From Panopea generosa (Eukaryota > Mollusca > Bivalvia > Adapedonta > Hiatellidae), in assembly GCA_029582155.1 (NCBI GenBank), contig CM055907.1, forward strand, positions 35,039,992 through 35,103,991: 64,000 nucleotides of DNA, written 5' to 3'. The notes under the pieces are model-generated. The model was not told where the DNA came from. It worked only from the letters and a program-made list of their open reading frames with translations, and ran no database searches. Every line of letters starts with the position of its first letter. The first letter of the stretch is position 1. The position numbers and the translations under genes are program-made. Below, piece after piece: positions 37,831 to 51,388 of the stretch.

Positions 37831-38384
37831 TCTGAATTGGGGCTCTGGGCCAAAATAATTTGGCATTATATTGTCCATGAATGGCGATTTGGTTGCAAAA
37901 CGGGAGGGAATGAAGTTTAAATGTTATCAAATTTGAAATAGTATACATACACAGTACACTATATTAAGATTTATTGGCGAACCTGCACGGGCTTGTGTAT
38001 GGTGAATTAATCGGGATAAGAAAAGGGGTGATAAAAACGTTCTGCTTTTATGTAAATATTGTATTTTAACATACGCACGCTACATTTCTTATATCCACAC
38101 GGTAAAATTGCTATTTTCAATATTGTGCGGATAAGCAAGGTGATTCGTTTACACAACGGCTTACTGATATCGGTCTGGTGCAAACTTAATGACGTTCTGA
38201 CTTGTCCTAAAATAAAATGGATAATATAAGAATAAATATTTTGAAAACTATCAGTGGTTAGAACATCCTCTCTTCAGATAATGAGGTTACTGGGTTAATT
38301 GGCTATTTTAAAACTCAGATGTCATCTTACTGTCTAGTCCATTAATTAGCTTATGTATAGTATTTTATAGGAGTGGCCGTGTAT

Positions 38385-39412
38385 AATGTTGAGATATCTT
38401 ATAACCAGACCATTTTGTCTATAATATTGTATTGTTAATGTTGAAATATCTTATAACCAAGCCATTTTGTTTACAATCTTGTATTGATAATGTTGAGATA
38501 TCTTATAGCCAGACCATTTTGTCTATAATCTTGTATTGTTAATGTTGAGATATTTTATAGCCAGACCAGTTTGTCTATAATATTGTATTGTTAATGTTGA
38601 GATATCTTATAACCAGACCATTTTGTCTATAATATTGTATTGTTAATGTTGAAATATATTATAACCAAGCCATTTTGTTTACAATCTTGTATTGATAATG
38701 TTGAGATATCTTATAGCCAGACCATTTTGTCTATAATCTTGTATTGTTAATGTTGAGATATTTTATAGCCAGACCAGTTTGTCTATAATATTGTATTGTT
38801 TATGTTGAGATATCTTATAACCAGACCATTTTGTCTACAATATTGTATTGTTTATGTTGAGATATCTTATAGCCAGGCCATTTTGTCTTCAGTCGTGTAT
38901 TGTTAATGTTAAGATATCTTATAACCAGACCAGTTAGTCTACAGTCTTGTTTTGTTAATGTTGAGATATCTTATAACCAGACAATTGTGTCTACTGTCTT
39001 GTATTGTTAATATTGAGATATATAATAGCCAGACCATTTTGTCTACGTCTTGTATGGTTACTGTTGAGATATCTTATAGCCAGACCAGTTTGTCTATAAT
39101 ATTGTATTGTTAATGTTGAGATATCTAATAACCAGACCATTTTGTCTACAATATTGTATTGTTAATGTTGAGATATCTTATAGCCATGCCATTTTGTCTT
39201 CAGTCGTGTATTGTGAATGTTAAGATATCTTATAACCAGACCAGTTAGTCTACAGTCTTGTTTTGTTAATGTTGAGATATCTTATAATCAGACCATTGTG
39301 TCTACAGTCTTGTATTGTTAATATTGAGATATCTTATAGCCAGACCAATTTGTCAACATTCTTGTATTGTTAATGTTGAGATATCATATAGCTAGACCAG
39401 TTTGTTTACTAA
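38385..39412. repeat. 52-bp satellite, about 20 units, with higher-order structure
   Basis: The unit starts AATGTTGAGATATCTTATAA and continues CCAGACCATTTTGTCTATAA-TATTGTATTGTT; unit starts are exactly 52 bp apart. Unit variants repeat as groups: four variants (about 38430-38620) recur immediately (about 38640-38820), and another group near 38870 recurs about 311 bp later. Confidence 0.93.
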
Positions 39413-39487
39413 AACCTAAACCGGCCCAGTTATACATTTTCACGCCACTCATTTATTCTAAAAAAAGAACGTCTAATGATCTATTAA

Positions 39488-39614
39488 GCAGCCAAAGCCG
39501 GAAATGCTGACACATTTGTTGATGGTATCACATATGGTGCCATCGGTGAATCTGAGTCTATCGAAATCATCAAAGATGACAGAGTATCTCTTAACGTAAA
39601 TAATGCCTTTTAAG
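39488..39614 (+). pseudogene. Orphan coding-like segment, possible terminal exon, unknown family
   Basis: After an in-frame TAA at 485-487 the plus frame is open for 41 codons and ends in TAA: it reads AAKAGNADTFVDGITYGAIG, then about 21 more residues ending NNAF. There is no Met. Codons are mostly GCC, ATC, GGT and GAT, unlike AT-rich noise nearby, and the Gly/Asp/Ile pattern looks like a beta-rich protein end. AAG at 486-488 or CAG at 489-491 could be an acceptor, but the upstream tract is weak. It follows the 52-bp satellite directly. No upstream exon is visible, so it may be a moved gene fragment. Family not recognised. Confidence 0.3.
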
Positions 39615-39767
39615 TATGTACTACGTGAATTATTTCGAGGGGGGAGGTGTAAGGTTTAGCCCACTTTTCCACTTATCTCATCTGAGAAAGTTTGTCAACC
39701 ATGTGCGTACGGACATAGCTTCTACTCGGAAACTCTTATTCAATAATATAAATATTGTAACGAGCAT

Positions 39768-39803
<36 letters not shown>

Positions 39804-39890
39804 ATGTGTATATGTATATGTTTGAATATACCTATATGTATATGTGTATGTATATGTATATGTTTAAGTATATGAATGTATGTGTAAATG

Positions 39891-39934
<44 letters not shown>

Positions 39935-39940
39935 TATATC
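39768..39940. repeat. Compound (TA)n, (TATG)n and (GTGC)n microsatellite
   Basis: TA run, then mixed TATGTG, then ten or so GTGC units (about 39893-39935). The open frames over it are artefacts. Confidence 0.9.
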
Positions 39941-40694
39941 AGTTTTTTTTCATTAACTTTGTCTCATTCCATAATATGTCAGTCACGTAGATCCTGTGTT
40001 GAATCCTCATTCAGTTAAATATATTTATGTTTAACTTGTATTCTACAATTTCGTAATTATACCCAACAAATGAGGTAGTAATGCAAAATTTGTGAACTTG
40101 TACGATTAAAAAATGGACACAAAAATGTGCAACAACCCTCCTACAGCACTTGCAGTAACGGCTGTGGTACGCAGAGTTTTAGTTAAGTAATGAGATTGTA
40201 CAGCTGTAATAGATTAAATGCTTTACTGCCGTATCATTTGTTTAACATAATGACGCGAATGTCAATAGTTTAGTGTTGAAGTTATTTTCCGTTCACGAAG
40301 ATTAAATATTAATTCTCATTGATCTCTGGAGGCCAATGCATTCAAAATAATTAACATACGAACTGTTGCCGTTTCTTGTTAAGTAACAAACTTAGGTAAT
40401 GAATTAAACAGATTTGGATTGTTTTATTGAAATAACGGCATTTTTAATGTAGTCTTAATGACCTTTATACGCCGACAGACTCTAAGTATTAATATCACGA
40501 CACTTAACTGCTGCAGATATTTCTTTTCAAATATTAAACAAATTTCTCAGACAGAAATACAATAAACAAACCAATCAATATTTTATGTCATGTTGAAATG
40601 TTACGGAAATCTTAAAGCAAGGAAAGTATATTTCACCTGAACATCCTCGTAGTTAATGTTTACAATTATTCAAAACATTTCGATTAGTCCAATA

Positions 40695-41028
40695 CCTCAG
40701 CTATGGTCTCGTGGCAGTACGCCCGCCTCGCATGCGGAAGGTCGTGGGTTCGATCCCAGACCGGGCCATACCAAATATTTGAAAAATGGAAAGAGAAGTT
40801 TGACGCTCAGTATTTAGAGGATAGTTCTAAGTCTGATCGGCATGTGTCTGCGGCATGATCTTCAGGTGTGGCATCGCTTAGAATACTGTCTCGTGTAGAC
40901 ACTGTCGTGATATGACTGATACATTGTTGAAAGTGACGATAAATACCATACAACAACAGCAGCAACAGCAGCAACAGCAACAACAACAACAGCAACAACA
41001 ACAACAACAGCAACAACAGCAGCATTTT
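40695..41028 (+). mobile_element. Full-length tRNA-headed SINE with 8-bp target-site duplication and (CAACAG)n tail
   Basis: The head TATGGTCTCGTGGCAGTACG...GCATGCGGAAGG...GTGGGTTCGATCCCAGACC-GGGCCATA folds as a near-complete tRNA. There is a 7-bp acceptor pairing (TATGGTC with GGCCATA, one G-T), an anticodon stem CCGC/GCGG around loop CTCGCAT (an Ala-CGC-like anticodon) and a T arm. A body of about 180 nt follows and a CAA/CAG tail ends it. GTCCAATA occurs on both sides (40687-40694 and 41029-41036), a clean target duplication that shows a fairly recent insertion. The poly-Leu frame on the minus strand is just the tail read backwards. Confidence 0.85.
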
Positions 41029-41073
41029 GTCCAATAGGCAAATATAGCGTTACATGTAAACCTTAGTCGCGAG

Positions 41074-41164
41074 GCACTTTAATGTTATCTGCACTTTAAT
41101 GTTATCTGCACTTTAATGTTATCTGCACTTTAATGTTATCTGCACTTTAATGTTATCTGCACTT
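41074..41164. repeat. 17-bp tandem repeat, five units
   Basis: GCACTTTAATGTTATCT repeated five times without change, then a partial copy. Confidence 0.95.
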
Positions 41165-42870
41165 ATTTAGAAACTTTTTACGTGTGTTTTTCGGTAAACA
41201 TTTACCTCTTGTAGAACATTTGATTGAACTTCTTCATGGAAAATCTTTAAAAACTTGAATCTTGTGTTGTTTAAATAGTATGCACTAGAATTTGATAGTA
41301 TAATCTTTGAAAAAAAAATGTAATGAATACTCAAATCAATGATAAATAATAAAAACGTTACCTTAATTAAAGTATTTCGGTATGCAATGTGTAAAAAAAC
41401 TGCACGATGAGTTTGTGTACAAATTATGATATTAGATATTAAGCCAGTGACAGACTGATTAAAATATTTTTCTTTGAATTTTGAAACTAGATAAACAAGA
41501 TTTATTCATTTTAGTAAGTTTTAGATTTCGTATTTTAGATGAATGATTTCCTTATGATTCGTTCTTCATATTTGATATACTGCTTTTTGCTTATTGAAAA
41601 AAAAAAAGAAAATTGAGTTTTTACTGTTTTATTAGATTCACTTGGAAGACATTGGTTTATTTTAAAAACAACGAATGTATTACAAATTAAAGCCGTATAA
41701 ATTGATGTGATTTTTGTTGACCATAATCCAACCTTATTTAACATTCTTTTTATAACTAAACATAGTTTAAAGGTCTCTAAATGTAACGCAGTTATTTATC
41801 ATTTTATATTTTTTATCTATTTTATGTTTCTTAATTAAGTAACTTGAATATTGACCACTTAACCCAGTAGCTAGTTATTATTTATATAGTATTTGAAAGT
41901 GCGTATCTAGCAGATGGAAATTAAGTAATTATTCATTTATGAACGTAGCCAAGTTGCCAAATGTTTTATTATAAAACATAACATAAGATTCCAAGTAAGC
42001 CGCTTATACCGGTGCTGGTGGGAGTGACTGATGTTGCATACCCGATTACCCGTATTACATAGTCTAGCAGGAACAGGTGCATTGCTCACTATCACACCCG
42101 CAGTTGTACGTGTATGTTGAGGCCGTGACATATCGACCTTAGATTAAGTGGATAACCGTAGCATTTATAAATAAAAACAATGTTCTTTGAAAAAAGAGAA
42201 TTAGTAATAATTTGTTTGTAATTATATGTTTTATGTGACATTACTTATTGACTTCATAAGTTTTCACACAGCATATATTTATCGTTATTGGATTTCAAAC
42301 ATTCATTTTTCGTTTTTAAATTTTCAGATTGTGCGTTCATTTCAACGAAATACATACTTTTCTACTTGAAACACGTATTTAATTTTATAAACATGCTTTT
42401 GAACATATCAACCCATTTCAAAACTCTTATCGTTCAAGGCTGCGTAAGAATTTAAAACCATTGAATGTACTAAACGATTATTCGGCAAATCGGTCGTATA
42501 GGTCATTCGCCAGATCTAGTGGCATTGTGTAGCAGTTGATACCGGATTATATGTTCTTTTCATTTATGTGGATTTGCAAAAATGTCCTCAATTATATCAG
42601 CCAAAATGAACATTTGTCACTGCTAGTAAATACGCGACATTGATTATCGGTCAATACTAGACTTGGTTAAAAGTCTATGAATAATTGAATAATCACGATT
42701 GTAGATAACATACAACAATTACATTTAGATAAATACGTGTGCTGTTATAACATGGTTTATGTAATTAAATTTAAAGTAGGACTATTTCAACGCCATCGTA
42801 GTTGTGTAAATAGTCACACCATATATCGCCTATAATTGTAACCCTACTTATACACAACCGCATGCATACA
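41165..42870. other. Unannotated AT-rich region
   Basis: No gene, SINE or array is seen. A less AT-rich patch at about 42000-42130 has a 64-codon minus-strand frame without recognised features. Confidence 0.5.
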
Positions 42871-42872
42871 GA

Positions 42873-45760
42873 ATGCAATTAACCGTACATTACCCCACCC
42901 ACATATCCTGCCCCTGTCAAACATTACCATACTCCGTCTCATACTATATACATTCGTTAAAGCCTGCCCTAGCTAATACCGTCCAATATACAATCTACCT
43001 ATACATATCTCAAACACATTCTGCCCTATCTATCATACATGTTCCATTTGCCTACCCCACCCTATATAAAGCCCATCCAGCTCCATCTAATGTCCCAACA
43101 ACGCACCCCCTACCCACACCACACATTACCGATAACACACTTCCCAAAACTACCATATATCCCGTCAAATCCTACCTTACTCTATACAAACACCATCAAT
43201 ACCAGCCGTGACTTTCCACTCTTTACATACATGCACTTTGTCAAACCATCCAATCCTTACCAAACCTTAAACCTCCTGACCTGCAAATCCGTTCTCTTAA
43301 AAAACCCATATAACACAACATATCCCCATCAGACCATGGTTAATTATGTCTTTATAAAAGATACAATATTCAAACCATGGCTTACGATGTCTCACTGAGA
43401 CATAACCTTTTTAACCATGACTTGCCATGCCTTATTGAAATATTACCTGTAAACTATGGCTTGCCATGTTTAACTGAAACATTTTCCTCAATCCATGACT
43501 AATCATACCTTACTGAAAAATACCCCAATCAAACCATGACTTACCATGCCTCAACGAAACATATCCCAATCAAACCTTGACTTACTATGCGTTACTGAAA
43601 CATACCTCAATTAAACCAACCATGACTTACCATGCCTAATTGAAACATATCCCATCAAACCACGACGTAACATGCCTAATTGAAATATACCCCATCAAGC
43701 CACAACTTACCATGCCTTATTAATACATATGTCATCAAACCATGACCTGCCAAGCCTTACTGAAATATATACATCAAGCCATGATTTACCATTACACACT
43801 GATATTTAACTTGTCAAATATAACCATGCCTTACTGAAACAAAGCCTCTTCGAAACATATTCCATACAACCATGACTTACCATGCCTTACCGAAACGTAC
43901 CCAATCAAATCATGACTTACCATGCCTCACTAAAATATACCCCATATAACCATGACTTACCATGCTCACTAAAATATACCCCATCTAACCATGACTTACC
44001 ATGCTCACTAAAATATACCCCATCTAACCATGACTTACCATGCTCATTAAACTATACCCTATCAAACCATGACTTACCATGCTCACTAAAATATACCCCA
44101 TCTAACCATGACTTACCATGCTCACTAAAATATACCCCCATCAAACCATGACTTTCCATGCCTCATTAAAGTATACCCCATCAAACAATGACTTACCATG
44201 ACATACTGAAATATATATCATCAAGCCATGAATTGCCATACCTCATTGAATCATAACCTGTCTAACCATGACTAACCATGCCTCACTGAAACATACTCTA
44301 TCAAACAATGCCTAGATGAAATATACCCCCTACAAGTCATGGCTAACAATGTGTCAACGAAACATACCCTGTCTAACCATGACTAACCATACCTCACTGA
44401 AGCATACTGTATCAAACAATGCCTAGATGAAATATACCCTCTACAAGTCATGGCTAACAATGTGTCAACGAAACATACCCAATCAAATCATGACTTACCA
44501 TGCCTCATTAAAATATACTCCATCTAAATATGACTTAATATGACTTACTGAAAAATATCTCATCAAACCATGACTTACCATGCCTCACTAAAATATGCCC
44601 CATCAAACCATGACTTATCATGCCTCATTAAAGTATACCCCATCAAACCATGACTTACCATGACTTACTGAAATATACTTCATCAAGCCATGACTTACCA
44701 TGACATACTGAAATATATATATCCTCAAGCCATGAATTGCTATACCTCATTGAGACATAACCTGTCTAACCATGACTAACCATGCCTCACTGAAACATAC
44801 TCTATCAAACAATGCCTAGATGAAATATACCCCCAACAAGTCATGGCTAACCATGTCTCAACGAAACATACCCAATCAAATCATGACTTACTTTGCCTCA
44901 TTAAAATATACCCCATCAAACCATGACTTAATATGACTTACTGAAAAATATCCCATCAAGACTTACCATGCCTCATTGGGACATAACCTGGCTTATCATG
45001 ACTTACCATGCCTCATTGAGACAAAACCTGTCCAACCATGACTTAATATGCCTTACTAAAACATATCCCACCAAACATACACTAAAAATGCCTTACTGAA
45101 ACATAACCCACCAAACCATGACTTACCAGGCTGACAATCACTGACACAAAGCCCTATTAAATCATGACTTACCATGCTTTACTGAAAGCGCCACATTAAA
45201 ACCATGATATACCATGCCTCATTGAAACATATCACACCAAACCATAACCAACCATGCTTTACTGAAACAAACCTCCATCAAACCTAATTAAAGTCTGGCT
45301 AAACCTTACTGTAATATAGCTCCATCAAACCATGGCTTACCCTACCTTACTGAAACATACTTCATCATGCCATGACTTACCCTACCTTACTGAAACATAC
45401 GTCATCATGCCATGACTTACCATACCTTACTGAAACATACGTCATCATGCCATGACTTACCCTACCTTACTGAAACATACGTCATCATGCCATGACTTAC
45501 CATACCTTACTGAAACATACGTCATCATGCCATGACTTACCATACCTTACTGAAACATACGTCATCATGCCATGACTTACCATACCTTACTGAAACATAC
45601 GTCATCATGCCATGACTTACCATACCTTACTGAAACATACTTCATCATGCCATGACTTACCATACCTTACTGAAACATACTTCATCATGCCATGACTTAC
45701 CATACCTTACTGAAACATACCTCATCAAAACATGAATTACCATGCCTTATATGTTTATAT
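42873..45760 (+). repeat. 40-bp satellite with a G-poor plus strand
   Basis: In the clean part (about 45341-45740) the unit is exactly 40 bp: CATACCTTACTGAAACATAC then GTCATCATGCCATGACTTAC. About ten nearly identical copies occur there. To the left the copies drift and vary in length, and 42873-43345 looks like very degenerate C/A/T-rich DNA with little G. All open frames here (for example the one containing SLKYTPSNHDLPC repeats at 43882-44151) come from the repeat. Confidence 0.9.
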
Positions 45761-46409
45761 TACAGTAAATGTAATATCTTTTGTAATGACCCTACAATGA
45801 AACCAACAATGCATTATTCTTAATGTAGCATTCTTGCAATATTTTGAGAACTAAAAAGTAAACGAATGTAATGTAAGCTCACCTTGTATCAGTCAAAACA
45901 ACTCCATGTGGAGGGTTAATCTTCTACGTGTACATGTAAGATCGTTATATTCCAAACTATGCTTAAGTTATCATGTCTATAGTCGTATACATATAATATC
46001 GTATCATGTTTATACGAGTAACCCACTTTTATGTGAATAACAATAACTCCGCGTATTCAATACAACATTGCATTGATAAACCATGTTTAAGAAATGTTTT
46101 GTTTATTGTTATTATTATGTTTGTAATAATTCATTTGATGGTGTGTTCCGTAGGCTAAAATATGAACGGTAAAGATATTGTCATGTATTATAGTATTTTT
46201 TGAAAGGATAATTGCCTTCTTTATATATAAATTGTCTTCTTGTGTGTAGTATTACGCGTTTAGTTAAGTTTAGTCTTTTATGTGTGTGTTTTATTCTATA
46301 TATTGTAAAAATAATATTTTTAAGTATGTTTTTGTTCTCGTTTTATTACGCCATTTTTAACGCATAAATTGATATAATGTACATATGGCATATCGAGAAT
46401 CGGTTTTAC

Positions 46410-46600
46410 TGATGGAGGGAGTCAAAATGACCAACTTATTATAAGTTAAACCACTGTCCTTACGCAAGAAACTGGCACACTTTCCCATAACACGTTTTTT
46501 TACCAACCTAGGCTCGAATAAGCTACCTCAACGATTGCAGGCAAAAGATCTTGGGACGGCACCTTACACAAACTTGGCCACGGCGGACTCTGCTAATGAT
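46410..46600 (-). mobile_element. SINE relic (tRNA-Leu/Ser-like head), unit 1
   Basis: Minus strand: GTCCGCCGTGGCCAAGTTTG, TGTAAGGTGCCGTCCCAAGA, TTATTCGAGCCTAGG and the tail CTTGCGTAAGGACAGTGG. It is the same family as the copy near 36.6 kb. A second copy lies in unit 2 at about 50731-50921. Confidence 0.6.
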
Positions 46601-46868
46601 CATCATGAGAATAAAAAGATAATGCTAGTATAATATAAGATATTAAGATAAGATGCTAATTACTAAGGCTGCCTTATTACACTTTATTCCAACGGTGGTA
46701 TAAAGTTACGGATCATTGTAAAGTGATATTCAAAGCGTATTTAAAATACTTTTTCATTAATAAGTGTAAATGCACACATATTTTAAGTTAATGTCTATAA
46801 GTTACATGAAATCAAGATGCATTTATTTTTAGCCATTTGGTGCCTCTAATACAATTAAAAAACCGATA

Positions 46869-46952
46869 GCGTACTATCCTTAATTTCAGTTACACAAACT
46901 GTCGCTATGATAACGGTCACATACATGTACCAGGCAGACACAGCCTCGCACA
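46869..46952 (-). pseudogene. Decayed copy of the SLC22-like last exon, unit 1
   Basis: The minus strand contains ATAGCGACAGTTTGTGTAAC then TGAAATTAAGGATAGTACG, against ATCGTAGCGACAATCTGTGT then AACTGAAACTATGGATACTACG in the live exon at 62339-62181: about 36 of 42 bases match. The CCTGGTA and GAGGCTG/GAGATGG ends also line up. About 18 bp are missing and the frame is broken by a stop, so it is a relic of a paralogue's terminal exon (last membrane helix and ET motif). Confidence 0.65.
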
Positions 46953-47023
46953 CGTATTACACTATACAATTTTATCGTACTTGTTTTAACATATTTAACA
47001 ATAGTTTATAAATGTATCACTAG

Positions 47024-47268
<245 letters not shown>

Positions 47269-50200
47269 TTAAGTTTTTTCTTTATTTAAAGAGGGTAACT
47301 CAATTGGTAAACCAATCTTGCTTGAGGCCCTCGTATAAACAAAAAAGTACATATACATTTTCGAAAAGATTGAAAATAACTTTCATTCATCTGTTGCATA
47401 TATCACACATTATAGATTAACAAAATTCTCAGAACATGCTCCTGATTATACAACTCTCATTTACACACACTCTCGCTCTTTATATTCATATAAAGAACAT
47501 ATTTCAATTTATATACACATGCAATTGTACATGATAATTTAAATATAATAGAGGAAAAACAACACAAAAATAATAAACTCGATAGAAACAAAACCAAAAA
47601 TCATTATTTTTTTTTACAAAAACTAATAACGGTATGGTATTTATTAAGCATATGGCTGTTGTTTTTATGTCTTTATAAAAGATACAATATTCAAACCATG
47701 GCTTACGATGTCTCACTGAGACATAACCTTTTTAACCATGACTTGCCATGCCTTATTGAAATATTACCTGTAAACTATGGCTTGCCATGTTTAACTGAAA
47801 CATTTTCCTCAATCCATGACTAATCATACCTTACTGAAAAATACCCCAATCAAACCATGACTTACCATGCCTCAACGAAACATATCCCAATCAAACCTTG
47901 ACTTACTATGCGTTACTGAAACATACCTCAATTAAACCAACCATGACTTACCATGCCTAATTGAAACATATCCCATCAAACCACGACGTAACATGCCTAA
48001 TTGAAATATACCCCATCAAGCCACAACTTACCATGCCTTATTAATACATATGTCATCAAACCATGACCTGCCAAGCCTTACTGAAATATATACATCAAGC
48101 CATGATTTACCATTACACACTGATATTTAACTTGTCAAATATAACCATGCCTTACTGAAACAAAGCCTCTTCGAAACATATTCCATACAACCATGACTTA
48201 CCATGCCTTACCGAAACGTACCCAATCAAATCATGACTTACCATGCCTCACTAAAATATACCCCATATAACCATGACTTACCATGCTCACTAAAATATAC
48301 CCCATCTAACCATGACTTACCATGCTCACTAAAATATACCCCATCTAACCATGACTTACCATGCTCATTAAACTATACCCTATCAAACCATGACTTACCA
48401 TGCTCACTAAAATATACCCCATCTAACCATGACTTACCATGCTCACTAAAATATACCCCCATCAAACCATGACTTTCCATGCCTCATTAAAGTATACCCC
48501 ATCAAACAATGACTTACCATGACATACTGAAATATATATCATCAAGCCATGAATTGCCATACCTCATTGAATCATAACCTGTCTAACCATGACTAACCAT
48601 GCCTCACTGAAACATACTCTATCAAACAATGCCTAGATGAAATATACCCCCTACAAGTCATGGCTAACAATGTGTCAACGAAACATACCCTGTCTAACCA
48701 TGACTAACCATACCTCACTGAAGCATACTGTATCAAACAATGCCTAGATGAAATATACCCTCTACAAGTCATGGCTAACAATGTGTCAACGAACCATACC
48801 CAATCAAATCATGACTTACCATGCCTCATTAAAATATACTCCATCTAAATATGACTTAATATGACTTACTGAAAAATATCTCATCAAACCATGACTTACC
48901 ATGCCTCACTAAAATATTCCCCATCAAACCATGACTTATCATGCCTCATTAAAGTATACCCCATCAAACCATGACTTACCATGACTTACTGAAATATACT
49001 TCATCAAGCCATGACTTACCATGACATACTGAAATATATATATCCTCAAGCCATGAATTGCTATACCTCATTGAGACATAACCTGTCTAACCATGACTAA
49101 CCATGCCTCACTGAAACATACTCTATCAAACAATGCCTAGATGAAATATACCCCCAACAAGTCATGGCTAACCATGTCTCAACGAAACATACCCAATCAA
49201 ATCATGACTTACTTTGCCTCATTAAAATATACCCCATCAAACCATGACTTAATATGACTTACTGAAAAATATCCCATCAAGACTTACCATGCCTCATTGG
49301 GACATAACCTGGCTTATCATGACTTACCATGCCTCATTGAGACAAAACCTGTCCAACCATGACTTAATATGCCTTACTAAAACATATCCCACCAAACATA
49401 CACTAAAAATGCCTTACTGAAACATAACCCACCAAACCATGACTTACCAGGCTGACAATCACTGACACAAAGCCCTATTAAATCATGACTTACCATGCTT
49501 TACTGAAAGCGCCACATTAAAACCATGATATACCATGCCTCATTGAAACATATCACACCAAACCATAACCAACCATGCTTTACTGAAACAAACCTCCATC
49601 AAACCTAATTAAAGTCTGGCTAAACCTTACTGTAATATAGCTCCATCAAACCATGGCTTACCCTACCTTACTGAAACATACTTCATCATGCCATGACTTA
49701 CCCTACCTTACTGAAACATACGTCATCATGCCATGACTTACCATACCTTACTGAAACATACGTCATCATGCCATGACTTACCCTACCTTACTGAAACATA
49801 CGTCATCATGCCATGACTTACCATACCTTACTGAAACATACGTCATCATGCCATGACTTACCATACCTTACTGAAACATACGTCATCATGCCATGACTTA
49901 CCATACCTTACTGAAACATACGTCATCATGCCATGACTTACCATACCTTACTGAAACATACTTCATCATGCCATGACTTACCATACCTTACTGAAACATA
50001 CTTCATCATGCCATGACTTACCATACCTTACTGAAACATACCTCATCAAAACATGAATTACCATGCCTTATATGTTTACATTACAGTAAATGTAATATCT
50101 TTTGTAATGACCCTACAATGAAACCAACAATGCATTATTCTTAATGTAGCATTCTTGCAATATTTTGAGAACTAAAAAGTAAACGAATGTAATGTAAGCT

Positions 50201-50730
50201 CACCTTGTATCAGTCAAAACAACTCCATGTGGAGGGTTAATCTTCTACGTGTACATGTAAGATCGTTATATTCCAAACTATGCTTAAGTTATCATGTCTA
50301 TAGTCGTATACATATAATATCGTATCATGTTTATACGAGTAACCCACTTTTATGTGAATAACAATAACTCCGCGTATTCAATACAACATTGCATTGATAA
50401 ACCATGTTTAAGAAATGTTTTGTTTATTGTTATTATTATGTTTGTAATAATTCATTTGATGGTGTGTTCCGTAGGCTAAAATATGAACGGTAAAGATATT
50501 GTCATGTATTATAGTATTTTTTGAAAGGATAATTGCCTTCTTTATATATAAATTGTCTTCTTGTGTGTAGTATTACGCGTTTAGTTAAGTTTAGTCTTTT
50601 ATGTGTGTGTTTTATTCTATATATTGTAAAAATAATATTTTTAAGTATGTTTTTGTTCTCGTTTTATTACGCCATTTTTAACGCATAAATTGATATAATG
50701 TACATATGGCATATCGAGAATCGGTTTTAC

Positions 50731-50921
50731 TGATGGAGGGAGTCAAAATGACCAACTTATTATAAGTTAAACCACTGTCCTTACGCAAGAAACTGGCACA
50801 CTTTCCCATAACACGTTTTTTTACCAACCTAGGCTCGAATAAGCTACCTCAACGATTGCAGGCAAAAGATCTTGGGACGGCACCTTACACAAACTTGGCC
50901 ACGGCGGACTCTGCTAATGAT
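50731..50921 (-). mobile_element. SINE relic, unit 2
   Basis: Same sequence as the relic at 46410-46600, copied with the tandem duplication. Confidence 0.6.
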
Positions 50922-51189
50922 CATCATGAGAATAAAAAGATAATGCTAGTATAATATAAGATATTAAGATAAGATGCTAATTACTAAGGCTGCCTTATTA
51001 CACTTTATTCCAACGGTGGTATAAAGTTACGGATCATTGTAAAGTGATATTCAAAGCGTATTTAAAATACTTTTTCATTAATAAGTGTAAATGCACACAT
51101 ATTTTAAGTTAATGTCTATAAGTTACATGAAATCAAGATGCATTTATTTTTAGCCATTTGGTGCCTCTAATACAATTAAAAAACCGATA

Positions 51190-51273
51190 GCGTACTATCC
51201 TTAATTTCAGTTACACAAACTGTCGCTATGATAACGGTCACATACATGTACCAGGCAGACACAGCCTCGCACA
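51190..51273 (-). pseudogene. Decayed copy of the SLC22-like last exon, unit 2
   Basis: Identical to the relic at 46869-46952, including the missing bases and broken frame; duplicated with unit 2. Confidence 0.65.
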
Positions 51274-51344
51274 CGTATTACACTATACAATTTTATCGTA
51301 CTTGTTTTAACATATTTAACAATAGTTTATAAATGTATCACAAG

Positions 51345-51345
<1 letters not shown>

Positions 51346-51388
<43 letters not shown>

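Noticed and set aside
40695..40775. True tRNA-Ala(CGC) gene
   Set aside because: Anticodon stem has only four good pairs, it runs into a SINE body and tail, and it is bounded by a target-site duplication.
40807..41034. Poly-Leu frame resembling a signal peptide or membrane segment
   Set aside because: It is the (CAACAG)n tail of a SINE read on the other strand.
41937..42131. 64-codon minus-strand frame in a less AT-rich patch
   Set aside because: No domain, no splice site that joins it to another exon, and no recognised family.
43882..44151. Repeat protein containing SLKYTPSNHDLPC units (also at 48203-48472)
   Set aside because: Frame generated by the roughly 40-bp satellite; no start context, no splice sites, and drift breaks it elsewhere.
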